From the NCBI GenBank assembly GCA_019163375.1, contig JAFLKK010000004.1:186001-250000 (forward strand): DNA of 64,000 nt. The letters run 5' to 3'. How positions within the stretch are numbered: position 1 is the first letter of the stretch; each line of letters begins with the position of its first letter. The stretch is from Paludibacter sp. (GTDB taxonomy: Bacteria > Bacteroidota > Bacteroidia > Bacteroidales > Paludibacteraceae). The translations under genes and the position numbers were made by a program. Under the pieces are notes generated by a model. That model was not told the origin of the DNA, ran no database searches, and saw nothing but the letters and a program-made list of their open reading frames with translations. Positions 36,073 to 44,062 of this stretch are shown one piece after another.

Positions 36073-37246
36073 AAATTACCTTAGCGGCGGCGCAATGATG
36101 GTGAACCTGAACGGTGTAGAGACACTGTATTACAGGTATGCCGACAATCAGGGATCGCTGATAGCTTTGACGGATGTAAGCGGGAATGTGGTAGAGAAAT
36201 ACGCTTTTGATCCATGGGGAGCAAGAAGAAATCCGAACGACTGGACACAGAAAGATACGCGAACTAGTTTCATGACCAACCGTGGCTACACCGGACACGA
36301 GCATTTGGATGCGTTCAGTATCATCAATATGAATGGTAGGGTATATGATCCGCTTACGGCTATGTTCTTTAGTCCCGATCCGTTTATACAATCCGCAGGT
36401 GACTGGAAGAATTATAATCGGTACTCGTATTGTATGAATAACCCAACAAAGTACACCGACCCCAGTGGATATCAACAATGCTACGTTGAAATGCCTTCGT
36501 TTGTTTCTATAGACTGGGGCTTCAGTGGTGGAAGTAGTGGAGGAGGACGTAACCAACAATTTAAAAATTGGTTCGATCACCAAGGTCCTATTTCATACAA
36601 TTATGATAATGGTAGGTATGAATATGTAAGTAGTGGAGCAGAAGCAGGGGCAAACGAAGCCATGAACTATTTGTTTAGGGGAACTACACATACAACAGTG
36701 ACTGGACAGGCAGCTAGTTATGCATATCAAAATCTAGGACGTGCTGATGCAGTTACTAATGGGCAATTAGCCAATATAGGAAATAATATTAAGAGGTATG
36801 CAGCTGAGATCGTAAATAGAACCAACGCACTTGCATTGATGATAACCTCGTCAAAAGCACTAACAGCAATATCAGAAATGGCACTTGAGGACGTTTTTAA
36901 TTCAACAGTCTCTTTCATAAGTACTAAAGCAAATGTATATTTATTCTTTTTGACATTACAGGGCGATAGTGAGCACCCTGGATATGCTAAAGATTTTCAC
37001 GAGGAAAGAGGAACTCCACATAGTTATAGCTCTGATCCTGTAATAAAAGGATACGAAAATGATAAATATATTCAATCTGGAGGTATGCCTCCAAAAGGAT
37101 CGTTAATCCCAATTGCAGGGGTTATTATTTATGAAATATATAACAATTGGCCAAAACCCAATTTACCAAGACCAATAAATTCGGTTCAGCCAATTTACCA
37201 ACAACAACCAATAAGATACGATCAGTATTTTCTGAATTTAAAATAG
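36053..37246 (+). CDS. Displaced RHS C-terminal module with a different tip
   Basis: It begins at 36075 with the same conserved core as the upstream RHS gene (identical position ATTACCTTAGCGG, nt 34300 there) and is nearly identical for about 475 bp through GGSSGGG. It then shares only WFDHQGPISYN and YEYVSSGAEA before a wholly different tip of about 190 residues ending in a Pro-rich region (NWPKPNLPRPINSVQP). The only start-like codon is a GTG inside the terminator hairpin, so it is probably silent by itself: an orphan tip that becomes expressed only by recombination into the full RHS gene. The tip has no recognised family. Confidence 0.7.
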   Translation: MYAHHFLNYLSGGAMMVNLNGVETLYYRYADNQGSLIALTDVSGNVVEKYAFDPWGARRNPNDWTQKDTRTSFMTNRGYTGHEHLDAFSIINMNGRVYDPLTAMFFSPDPFIQSAGDWKNYNRYSYCMNNPTKYTDPSGYQQCYVEMPSFVSIDWGFSGGSSGGGRNQQFKNWFDHQGPISYNYDNGRYEYVSSGAEAGANEAMNYLFRGTTHTTVTGQAASYAYQNLGRADAVTNGQLANIGNNIKRYAAEIVNRTNALALMITSSKALTAISEMALEDVFNSTVSFISTKANVYLFFLTLQGDSEHPGYAKDFHEERGTPHSYSSDPVIKGYENDKYIQSGGMPPKGSLIPIAGVIIYEIYNNWPKPNLPRPINSVQPIYQQQPIRYDQYFLNLK

Positions 37247-37309
37247 AATAGCATATATAAACAATCATTTATGCCAGATTGTCATGGCAAAAAATTATTA
37301 TACCTACAA

Positions 37310-37501
37310 ATGAAGAAACTTATAATTTTCAGAAACATTAACGCTGGTGTTATTTTAATCACGTTTATAATAAGACATTTTTTTTTGACTGATTTAACTC
37401 GTAGTTGGATTTCCTCTTATTACTCGTATATTTTATTAATATGTTTGATATGTATTATTGTACTTGAAATGAGAATCCGGTATTTAAAAAAAAAGAAGTA
37501 A
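37310..37501 (+). CDS. Very small two-pass membrane protein, candidate immunity
   Basis: 63 residues from ATG 37310, with two hydrophobic segments (about 11-24 and 36-52) and a lysine-rich end. It lies 63 bp after the displaced RHS module and 2 bp before another small membrane gene. The frame also opens at 37271, but the upstream residues look non-native (polar and Cys-containing). No family is recognised; an immunity role is inferred from position only. Confidence 0.5.
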   Translation: MKKLIIFRNINAGVILITFIIRHFFLTDLTRSWISSYYSYILLICLICIIVLEMRIRYLKKKK

Positions 37502-37503
37502 TT

Positions 37504-37725
37504 ATGAAAAGGTTCCTTTTAAAGCATTCCTTCAATATCGTTTATTATTTATTTGTCACCAGTTTCTTGCTTGTCGTTTTTGTCAGAGATTCATTAGATA
37601 ATGAATTATTAGTTCTAACCATCAATTATACCTTCTGGTATAGTTTTGGTTTGGCTTCTGGAGTATTCTTATCGAGTATTATAAACAAAAAATACAGTGG
37701 ATCAGGTAGTCGTCCTAAGCAATAA
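37504..37725 (+). CDS. Small two-pass membrane protein, candidate immunity
   Basis: 73 residues with two membrane segments (about 11-28 and 41-60) and a basic C-terminus. It is the last gene before the second junction hairpin, the same position that the larger membrane gene holds after the first RHS tip. It is probably translated together with the 63-residue gene just upstream. Unknown family. Confidence 0.5.
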   Translation: MKRFLLKHSFNIVYYLFVTSFLLVVFVRDSLDNELLVLTINYTFWYSFGLASGVFLSSIINKKYSGSGSRPKQ

Positions 37726-37801
37726 CGGGTAATGTATAAGATTTGGCGTTGCTTAAACAAATACCTGTAAACCAATAAAGATTTATATAATTATAATGGA
37801 A

Positions 37802-37829
37802 AATGGTGGGTAAATGCTCACCATTTTCT
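37802..37829 (+). terminator. Second junction hairpin
   Basis: AATGGTG (37802-37808) pairs with CACCATT (37819-37825), followed by TTCT; same sequence and placement as at 36045. Confidence 0.6.
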
Positions 37830-37831
37830 AA

Positions 37832-38021
37832 ATTACCTTAGCGGCGGCGCAATGATGGTGAGCCTGAACGGTGTAGAGACACTGTATTATGGTTATGCCG
37901 ACAATCAGGGATCGCTGATAGCACTGACGGATGTAAGTGGGAATGTGGTAGAGAAATATGCTTTTGATCCATGGGGAGCGCGCCGAAATTCAGACGACTG
38001 GACACAGAAAGATACGCGAAC
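37832..38021 (+). pseudogene. Third RHS module, broken after 63 codons
   Basis: It starts at the same ATTACC boundary and follows the core (NLNGVETLYYGYADNQGS, here SLNG; FDPWGARRNSDDWTQKDTR), then leaves homology at GATACGCGAAC and continues into unrelated repeat sequence with a stop soon after. No tip and no immunity gene remain. Confidence 0.8.
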
Positions 38022-38201
38022 CCCTAGTTCAGCGTAGGTTGGTGGCGTTGAGTTCGGCGAAGCGTCTTTCGCCCTGCGTAGCGTAGTTCTGCTCTTTTTG
38101 TTCGGCCATGCGTCTTTCGCTTGGTCGTGTGGGAAGGAAAGCTCCTGTTTTCCATATTGAAACAAGAAAAAAGATACAAGAAATTGTGTCTTTTTTTGTT
38201 T
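38022..38201. repeat. Unrelated insert sharing a 46-base block with the heptad array region
   Basis: About 38028-38068 matches 21078-21123 (roughly nine of ten bases, including GAGTTCGGCGAAGCGTCTT). A second, weaker copy of TTCGGC-NNN-GCGTCTTTCGC follows at about 38100. No gene seen. Confidence 0.6.
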
Positions 38202-38270
38202 GAGACCACAGCTATGTATTACGACAAATACGGACGAGTAGTACAAACCTTTGTCTTCACTGATATATAA
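38202..38270 (+). pseudogene. RHS repeat fragment
   Basis: A 17-codon piece, ETTAMYYDKYGRVVQT, typical of an RHS/YD repeat, followed at once by the REP 5' segment and a TAA stop. It is probably a leftover of the region missing from the main RHS gene. Confidence 0.6.
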
Positions 38271-38315
38271 CCATTACTAGCTAGCACAAAAGTGCGGGCT
38301 GGTTGGTATCCGTCC
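38253..38315 (+). repeat. Partial REP element
   Basis: TTGTCTTCACTGATATATAACCATTACT and GCACAAAAGTGCGGGCTGGTTGGT match the left half of the REP at 32575; the central palindrome is absent. Confidence 0.7.
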
Positions 38316-38355
38316 TTGTTAATCAACAACACTTCAATTTATATAAGTTATAGTT

Positions 38356-38383
38356 TATCTTTGACTAAAAATATGTATTTTTG
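38356..38383 (+). promoter_or_regulatory. Two overlapping -7 box candidates for the TPR regulator
   Basis: TATCTTTG at 38356-38363 and TATTTTTG at 38376-38383; the ATGs at 38394 and 38409 follow. Confidence 0.5.
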
Positions 38384-38408
38384 TCATGAACTTATGCAAA
38401 TACAATTC

Positions 38409-40016
38409 ATGGTCAAGCAGTTTCGACTTATTCTTTTTGTAAGTATATGTATATGTATGTACAACTGTTCGGTTATGCCGGACAGGTTGAAGACTGCCGA
38501 ACAACTTATTGAAACGAATCCCGATTCGGCATTACACATTCTTCGGAAGTCAACCCCTACTGCATTAAGTTCCGACGCGCACCGTGCTTTATATGGATTG
38601 CTGCTTTTCAAAACATTAAACAAAAAATTACTGCCGCTCAAACCCGATTCCGTTATCAACTTTTCATTAAACTACTACGAGGAACATCATGACAATGACC
38701 GGCTGGCCGATTGTTATCTGTACAAAGGAAGAACCTACATGTACGCCTTTCAGTTTGAAAAGGCCATGGATTATTATTTAAAGGCCATGGATATAGCTCA
38801 GGCGAATAAAGATTACCTGCTACTGGGAAGAATAAATTCGGACATAGCCAATATATATACTTCGCAACGGGATTACAGTTTGGCGCGTAAGAAGTTCAAA
38901 CTGGCATATGAGTACTTTACCCGGTTGAAATTACAAGACAAAGCATTCAATCTATTGTTGGATATCGGTAGAACCTACCATAACGCAAAAGAGTACCGTA
39001 AAGCACAACGCCATTATAGCACACTTTATTCGCAAGCCATCGACTCGATGCAGCAGGGTGCTTTACTGCAGGAAATTGCCATCAATTATTATTCATCCCT
39101 TAAATACGACTCGGCATTGTTCTATTTCCGCAAAATAATATCGTACCCTTATATTCTAAACAATCGCGCCATTCGATATTATTATTTATCGGATCTTTTT
39201 TTTGATTTACGTCAACTGGATTCTGCCTATTATTACGCAAAAAATTCGTTTAACTACAATCCGGACATTCGCACCCAACGTGAATGTTATCGTATCCTTG
39301 CGAATGTGGGCTATCTGAGAAATGACACAAAAGAAGTATTGATGGAAATGGAGGGTTATGTCAAATTAGGAGATTCAATCCGAAAAATTGATGCACAGAC
39401 CAAGGGAAGTGTTATAGAAAAAATACATTCTACAACTAAGGATGCAGACAATACAAGAAAGCAACGTTTCTATCTATTTGGACTACTTCTATTGATTATT
39501 ACTACCGGGCTTACAGTATTCTGTTACGTAAAAAAACGTATCACGAAAGAAAAAAGGAGAATGGAAACAAACCACTTAGAACAAAAAATAGGATTAAAGA
39601 AAGAAATTGTAAATAAACGTCGGGTTACATTGCTCCAACAGATGGAGGAGATGAAAGCGGAACAAGCACATGAATACAAAAAAGCTACTCCATCTGTAAA
39701 AGAAGAAATGCATCGCCAACTCTATAATCAGCTTATACATATAAATAACAAAGAGAATTTTGAGAGAGAAATGAATCTCATACTCAACAATATGGTCAGC
39801 AAATTAAGGGGTAGGTATCCGGCACTTACCGAAAAAGAAATAACCTGGTGCTGCCTCCATACGCTCAATATCCCCACTATAGACATTCTGCTCCTGCTCA
39901 ATTACAAGGTGGATAGCCTTAATAAAATGAAGCAGCGATTGGCACAAAAAACCCAAATTAAGGGTGTCCCCGAAATCAATTGCTTCCTCAATACTATCCT
40001 ATCCGAACTTGATTAA
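38409..40016 (+). CDS. TPR-containing membrane regulator with C-terminal HTH-like domain
   Basis: A lipoprotein or signal-peptide start (FVSICICMYNC, Cys at residue 20) is followed by TPR-like helical repeats (about 25-330: LADCYLYKGRTYMYAFQFEKAMDYYLKAM and similar), one membrane helix (about 353-373), a Lys/Glu coiled coil, and a C-terminal domain of about 100 residues ending in a likely helix-turn-helix (LTEKEITWCCLHTLNIPTIDILLLLNYKVDSLNKMKQRL). This layout occurs in Bacteroidota next to glycan or host-interaction genes. ATG 38409 gives the best export signal; 38394 and upstream starts are possible, and a GTG at 38292 lies inside a REP. Likely controls the genes downstream. Confidence 0.8.
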   Translation: MVKQFRLILFVSICICMYNCSVMPDRLKTAEQLIETNPDSALHILRKSTPTALSSDAHRALYGLLLFKTLNKKLLPLKPDSVINFSLNYYEEHHDNDRLADCYLYKGRTYMYAFQFEKAMDYYLKAMDIAQANKDYLLLGRINSDIANIYTSQRDYSLARKKFKLAYEYFTRLKLQDKAFNLLLDIGRTYHNAKEYRKAQRHYSTLYSQAIDSMQQGALLQEIAINYYSSLKYDSALFYFRKIISYPYILNNRAIRYYYLSDLFFDLRQLDSAYYYAKNSFNYNPDIRTQRECYRILANVGYLRNDTKEVLMEMEGYVKLGDSIRKIDAQTKGSVIEKIHSTTKDADNTRKQRFYLFGLLLLIITTGLTVFCYVKKRITKEKRRMETNHLEQKIGLKKEIVNKRRVTLLQQMEEMKAEQAHEYKKATPSVKEEMHRQLYNQLIHINNKENFEREMNLILNNMVSKLRGRYPALTEKEITWCCLHTLNIPTIDILLLLNYKVDSLNKMKQRLAQKTQIKGVPEINCFLNTILSELD

Positions 40017-40279
40017 TTGAGTAGCTTCTTTTTCTCCTAACTCCGGATTTAGTTCAGATCAATGTCACAAAAATGACCTTTTTGGGGACGTTTTTACACT
40101 CCCCAAATGTGCGTCCTATAAATTGTCCTAAAAAACAACATAAACAATTGATTTTCAAACTAGGTGAAATTAGTTGTGTCCTATTGTTTTTCGGCTAAAA
40201 ATACACCTACCCACCAAAACTATCATAACTTAGCAGTGCAAATTAATCAAAATTAAACGGTTTATTAAAGCTCAAAGTT

Positions 40280-40675
40280 ATGAAGAAATTAAACTCAACA
40301 GTCTGTTATCTCTCACTTTTGTTATTGGGCTTGTTTACTCCTCAGTCATTAATGACAAGTGTTGCTCAGGACATCCTTGTTCATAAAGATGACGCTACTC
40401 CACCTCAACCGGGAAGAAATTATGCTCCTTCAGCTTTCGTAACCACAACAGGTGTTTCTATCGATGATTCGGTACTTACGGTCGACTTTGGCTATCCAAC
40501 AGGAACAGTAACCGTTGTTGTTTACGACAAGTCAAATCAAATTGTGTGTATGGAAACGGTTGACACACTCACAACACCAACATTTTCGGCACCCACCGAT
40601 ACCTGGGATGGAGGAAGTTACACCATCGCCATTACCTGTGCCGACACAACATTACGCGGAGATTTTGATTTGTAA
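40280..40675 (+). CDS. Small exported protein, DUF3244-like
   Basis: 131 residues with a signal peptide (about 1-30, ends SVAQ). The mature part is a short beta-sandwich-like domain (LTVDFGYPTGTVTVVVYDKSNQIV, then GGSYTIAITCADTTLRGDF), which resembles the DUF3244 family of small secreted Bacteroidota proteins. Function unknown. It stands 263 bp downstream of the TPR regulator and is the first of three small genes. Its partner in the family is often a TPR regulator, so control by the neighbour is likely (inference). Confidence 0.65.
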   Translation: MKKLNSTVCYLSLLLLGLFTPQSLMTSVAQDILVHKDDATPPQPGRNYAPSAFVTTTGVSIDDSVLTVDFGYPTGTVTVVVYDKSNQIVCMETVDTLTTPTFSAPTDTWDGGSYTIAITCADTTLRGDFDL

Positions 40676-40712
40676 CAAGCGAATCATAATAGAAGACACT
40701 AAAAGTATTACC

Positions 40713-40740
40713 GCGGAAACCGAAAAGCGTTACGAGTAGG
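40713..40740 (+). promoter_or_regulatory. 28-bp shared leader element, copy 1
   Basis: It begins GCGGAAACCGAAAAGC and ends TTACGAGTAGG, 22 bp before the ATG at 40763; 26/28 identical to 41320-41347. Confidence 0.6.
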
Positions 40741-40762
40741 TTGATTTTAAATACATAAAGAC

Positions 40763-41266
40763 ATGGCATTACCAAAAATCAGTGTTTCGGCTATCGCTGA
40801 AACAAAAGCAGTTCATGATACAATAAATGGTATCAAAGATTATCAAAGCAAAAATTGGGGTATCGGTTTAAATGGAGATACTTTTCAACCTGACGGATTT
40901 TTGAGCTTCTTCACACAACGTGGCTTAGCATTCAGCTTTTATGTTGTGAATAATGGAGTATCTATTGGCACATCTGCAGCCTACGGGGCAAACATTGATG
41001 TGTTACAGCATTATCTCAGCTCTTTTCAAACCAATGAAAAAGCTCAATGCCAAAGTGTTCTCAGCGATTTACAGTCGTATAAAGAAAAGTTCTGGGCAAT
41101 AGGTTTGAATGGTGATACTTTTCAACCTGATGGTTTCAATCAATTCTTTGCAGAACGAGGACTGCCGTTCTTTCCATTTCTAAGGAATAAAGGTGTAAGC
41201 ATAGGCGAGCAATCTGCCTACGATAAGAACATCTCGGCACTGCAAAGTTACATAAGTGCATTCTAA
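40763..41266 (+). CDS. Protein with two tandem 75-residue repeats, unknown function
   Basis: 167 residues without a signal peptide. It consists of two homologous halves (about 24-90 and 99-167), each with WxIGLNGDTFQPDGF, an aromatic-rich segment (FFTQRGLAFSFY / FFAERGLPFFPF), NxGVSIG and a final helix (LQHYLSSF / LQSYISAF). The family is not recognised. It is preceded by a 28-bp element also found before the next gene, so both are probably coregulated. An internal duplication and aromatic-rich motifs suggest a binding or structural role, but nothing more can be supported. Confidence 0.7.
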   Translation: MALPKISVSAIAETKAVHDTINGIKDYQSKNWGIGLNGDTFQPDGFLSFFTQRGLAFSFYVVNNGVSIGTSAAYGANIDVLQHYLSSFQTNEKAQCQSVLSDLQSYKEKFWAIGLNGDTFQPDGFNQFFAERGLPFFPFLRNKGVSIGEQSAYDKNISALQSYISAF

Positions 41267-41319
41267 TCAAGCTGTTTTAACCATAACGGCAATTCACATA
41301 TAGAAAATTTTAATCGAGA

Positions 41320-41347
41320 GCGGAATCCGAAAAGCCTTACGAGTAGG
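41320..41347 (+). promoter_or_regulatory. 28-bp shared leader element, copy 2
   Basis: It begins GCGGAATCCGAAAAGC and ends TTACGAGTAGG, 23 bp before the ATG at 41371. Confidence 0.6.
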
Positions 41348-41370
41348 AAAACAATTAAATTAAAGATACA

Positions 41371-41643
41371 ATGGGAACAAATTTACTAGGTGGTTGGAGT
41401 GCGTACAGCACCACAATTTCAAGCGAAGCAAAAAAAGCATTTGATGAAGCATTTAAAGGATTTGTAGGGGTAGGTTACAAACCACTGGCGGTGTCGCAGC
41501 AAGTGGTTTCGGGCATGAATTATCGTTTCTTCTGTAATGCTAAAGGAGTATATCCGGGCGCAGTAGATTATGCTGCATTGGTGGAAATATACGACCCATT
41601 ACAACATCCTGCACATATTACCTCCATTAAAAAAGTTGACTAA
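41371..41643 (+). CDS. Small protein with a cystatin-like QxVxG motif
   Basis: 90 residues, no signal peptide. The middle contains AVSQQVVSGMNYRFFCNAK, which has the QxVxG sequence and following strand of cystatin-type folds (Gln at about residue 44), followed by ALVEIYDPLQHP. Cystatins inhibit cysteine proteases; in bacteria such proteins are mostly uncharacterised, so an inhibitor function is only an idea. It shares its upstream 28-bp leader with the preceding gene and is followed by a good terminator, so the two genes may form one unit. Confidence 0.6.
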   Translation: MGTNLLGGWSAYSTTISSEAKKAFDEAFKGFVGVGYKPLAVSQQVVSGMNYRFFCNAKGVYPGAVDYAALVEIYDPLQHPAHITSIKKVD

Positions 41644-41663
41644 AGAAAAGTGTTTGTTTTCCG

Positions 41664-41706
41664 AAGAGAATAGGTTGTTTTTGATTCAATCTATTCTCTT
41701 TTTTAT
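41664..41706 (+). terminator. Terminator after the cystatin-like gene
   Basis: An AGAGAATAG-type arm (41664-41676) pairs with 41687-41699, followed by a T run. Confidence 0.85.
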
Positions 41707-41927
41707 TTATTCATTCACTATAAAATGGAATAATCTGTTATAATTTAAAGAAGCTAGTTGGATAGAAATTGGTTTTATCGACCGAAGAGCATCAAAGTAG
41801 CTTCCTATTTGAACAAAAAGAAAATTTCTCAGTACTTCAAAACACTATTATAACAGAATATTAGCCAAATAGAATCATTTTTTTTCAAAAAAAGGAATTA
41901 CACATATAACTGTTTATCTGATAATTA

Positions 41928-41976
41928 AAACCCTATTTTAGTACTATGTAGTGCTAAAATAGGGTTTCCTTTTTTA
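41928..41976 (+). terminator. Second strong hairpin with T run
   Basis: An 18-bp stem with one mismatch (41928-41945 with 41950-41967), loop of 4, then CCTTTTTT. No gene directly precedes it. Confidence 0.7.
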
Positions 41977-42014
41977 GTTTTTTTTTGCAGTAGTGTTCTT
42001 ATAGGGTCGAAATG

Positions 42015-42046
42015 TTTGGATTAGGAAAATTTCCACTGTTACTTTG
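42015..42046 (+). promoter_or_regulatory. Complete Bacteroidota promoter ahead of the glucan locus
   Basis: TTTG at 42015-42018, 20-bp spacer, TTACTTTG at 42039-42046. The first large gene starts 400 bp later, so the transcript has a long leader. Confidence 0.65.
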
Positions 42047-42079
42047 CAGCGTTAACCTTTTATAAGAAATCACGTTGTC

Positions 42080-42385
42080 ATGAAAGCTAAATTCAAACTA
42101 TTGTCGGGATCACTCCCTCCAACAAGCTCGCAGAACTTCCACTCAGAAGAAAACAGTTCTTCTGTTGCTACATATACGACGGCTCACGCACGCACACTCT
42201 CCAAAACGGCTGTCGAAGAATCAAGGTTAGAATTATCGTTGTTGTTTAGTTGTTGCCTTACCAAGAGGATCAAACCGATTCTCCCAATTCGATTGGGAGA
42301 ATCGGCCTCGTGGGTTGTAGTCAGGTCTGAAAAAGGGATGAGCGCAGCAGCTACCACCGTAGTTTACTTTACAGTTTTAAGTTAG
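42080..42385 (+). CDS. Possible leader ORF of the glucan locus
   Basis: A 101-codon frame with ATG just after the promoter. It contains the hairpin at 42275-42305, has no signal peptide or recognised domain, and is rich in Ser/Thr/Leu. It may be a leader peptide or simply an open stretch in the untranslated leader. Codon quality cannot be judged reliably by eye. Confidence 0.3.
   Translation: MKAKFKLLSGSLPPTSSQNFHSEENSSSVATYTTAHARTLSKTAVEESRLELSLLFSCCLTKRIKPILPIRLGESASWVVVRSEKGMSAAATTVVYFTVLS
42275..42305 (+). promoter_or_regulatory. Perfect 14-bp hairpin in the leader
   Basis: CCGATTCTCCCAAT (42275-42288) pairs with 42292-42305 around the 3-base loop TCG. No T run follows, so it is not a normal terminator; attenuation or RNA stability is possible. 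Confidence 0.7.
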
Positions 42386-42446
42386 TCACTATTTACAAAA
42401 CCGGCCGACTTAACCTCACAAAGTCTGCCGCCAAAAACAGAATGAT

Positions 42447-44033
42447 ATGAAAAAAAGAATATTCCTTTTTAGCCTGCTGGCTTTAATCATTGCAGGTAAT
42501 GCTGCGGCACAGAAACAGAATTTCGTTGTACCCGAAGTGATGACCGCAACAGCCTATCCGGGACATACGGAATTGAACTGGAAAAACCGCACCGCATTTA
42601 TCTACGAAGTATATCGCTCCACGGATGCCGGTAAGACTTTTACAAAACGTGCAGAAACGAGTGCCGACAGTTACATGGATTTCTTTGGAAAACCTTTGCT
42701 AAAAGCACAAAGCTATATCTACAGAGTGATACCCAAAGGTCTATCGCCATTGAGCAAAGATGCTGCTAAGTTTCAAACCAAAGTGCTGGTGCCGATAGTG
42801 ACCGACGATGCATTGCTGGACATGACACAACGCTACACTACCCGCTACTTCTTCGATTTTGCCCAACCTGTATACGGGCTGGCTCGCGAACGCAGCAACG
42901 ATGTGAACGGCGACATTATTACCACCGGAGGAACAGGCTTTGGCATTATGGCTTTGGTGGCAGGTGCCGAACGCAAGTACATCAGCAGGGACGATGCCTA
43001 CAAAACCATCGAAAAGATAGTGGCTTTTCTTGAAAAAACCGAACGGTTTCACGGAGCATGGGCACATTGGTACGATGCTGCAACCGGTAAGTCGTTTAGC
43101 TTTAGCGAGTACGACGATGGTGGCGACTTAGTGGAAACCGCATTTCTGACGCAGGGATTACTTACTGCCCGCGAATATTTCCGCAACGGAAATGGCGATG
43201 AACAACAACTGGTAAAACGCATCACCCAACTTTGGGAAACAATAGAATGGAGCTGGTACACCCAGGGAACCGATGCACTTTACTGGCATTGGTCTAAAAA
43301 TTACGGTTGGAAAATGAACCATCGCATCACCGGTTTCGACGAAACAATGATTACCTATGTTTTGGCAGCTTCATCTCCTACCTATCCAATTGAACGTTCT
43401 GTGTATGAGAACTGTTATACTAATTCGAACTATTATTTGAACGGAAAAAGTTATTACGGGATAAAACTGGATTTGGGAATGGAGTATGGCGGACCGCTAT
43501 TCTTTACACATTATTCATTTTTAGGGCTAAATCCGAATGGCCTGTCAGATAAATACACGAATTATTTCGAGCGTAACCGCGCGCATGCCCTTATTCACAG
43601 AGCGTATGCCATAGATAACCCAAAGAAACATGCAGGCTATGCAGCCAATTGTTGGGGGTTTACTTCTTCAGACGATCCGATTGTGGGATACACATCGCAC
43701 CAGCCTGGCACAAACGATGAAAATGGAACTATTTCGCCTACGGCGGCTATATCGTCCATTGTTTATACTCCCGATGCTTCTATAGCAGCTCTACGTTATT
43801 TTTATTTGGAAAAAGGTCAAAAACTATTTGGTAAATATGGTTTCTACGATGCATTCAACTTAAGTCAGGTTGAAGGACAGCAAGTAGTACACAGTTATTT
43901 AGCCATCGACCAGGGACCAATAGCCGTAATGATTGAGAACTACCGAAGTGGACTGCTTTGGAAATTATTTATGAGTAACCCGGAAATTCATACCGGATTG
44001 ACAAAATTGGGTTTTACACTATCAACTAAATAA
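42447..44033 (+). CDS. Exported GH144-type endo-beta-1,2-glucanase
   Basis: Family-typical (alpha/alpha)6 hydrolase, likely cutting beta-1,2-glucan into sophoro-oligosaccharides. Signal peptide about 1-21 (ends AAAQ). A short fibronectin-like N-terminal domain (about 25-110, ELNWKNRTAFIYEVYRST) precedes the catalytic domain with YGLARERS, TGGTGFGIMALVAGAER, FHGAWAHWYD, DDGGDLVETAFLTQGLL, YWHWSKNYGW and AIDQGPIAVMIENYRSGLLW. A paralogue follows at 54197. The family also resembles the glucoamylase-like GH15-relative domain; GH144 is preferred because of the paired GH3 gene. First large gene of a SusC/D locus. Confidence 0.82.
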   Translation: MKKRIFLFSLLALIIAGNAAAQKQNFVVPEVMTATAYPGHTELNWKNRTAFIYEVYRSTDAGKTFTKRAETSADSYMDFFGKPLLKAQSYIYRVIPKGLSPLSKDAAKFQTKVLVPIVTDDALLDMTQRYTTRYFFDFAQPVYGLARERSNDVNGDIITTGGTGFGIMALVAGAERKYISRDDAYKTIEKIVAFLEKTERFHGAWAHWYDAATGKSFSFSEYDDGGDLVETAFLTQGLLTAREYFRNGNGDEQQLVKRITQLWETIEWSWYTQGTDALYWHWSKNYGWKMNHRITGFDETMITYVLAASSPTYPIERSVYENCYTNSNYYLNGKSYYGIKLDLGMEYGGPLFFTHYSFLGLNPNGLSDKYTNYFERNRAHALIHRAYAIDNPKKHAGYAANCWGFTSSDDPIVGYTSHQPGTNDENGTISPTAAISSIVYTPDASIAALRYFYLEKGQKLFGKYGFYDAFNLSQVEGQQVVHSYLAIDQGPIAVMIENYRSGLLWKLFMSNPEIHTGLTKLGFTLSTK

Positions 44034-44062
44034 ATTTGCTAACCATTTAAATTAAAAAAATC

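Larger units (their letters stand above)
41644..42079. other. Intergenic region with two hairpins and a promoter
   Basis: Over 436 bp no gene is seen except the features listed separately: terminator 41664-41706, hairpin 41928-41976 and promoter 42015-42046. The stretch between the hairpins could hold a small RNA, but no promoter for one was recognised. Confidence 0.5.

Noticed and set aside
38292-38408. Longer start for the TPR regulator at GTG 38292
   Set aside because: The first codons are REP sequence, and the added segment would hide the lipoprotein signal that begins at 38409.
40515-40739. 74-codon frame overlapping the DUF3244-like gene
   Set aside because: It is out of frame with a clearly signal-peptide-bearing gene and runs through the 28-bp leader element.
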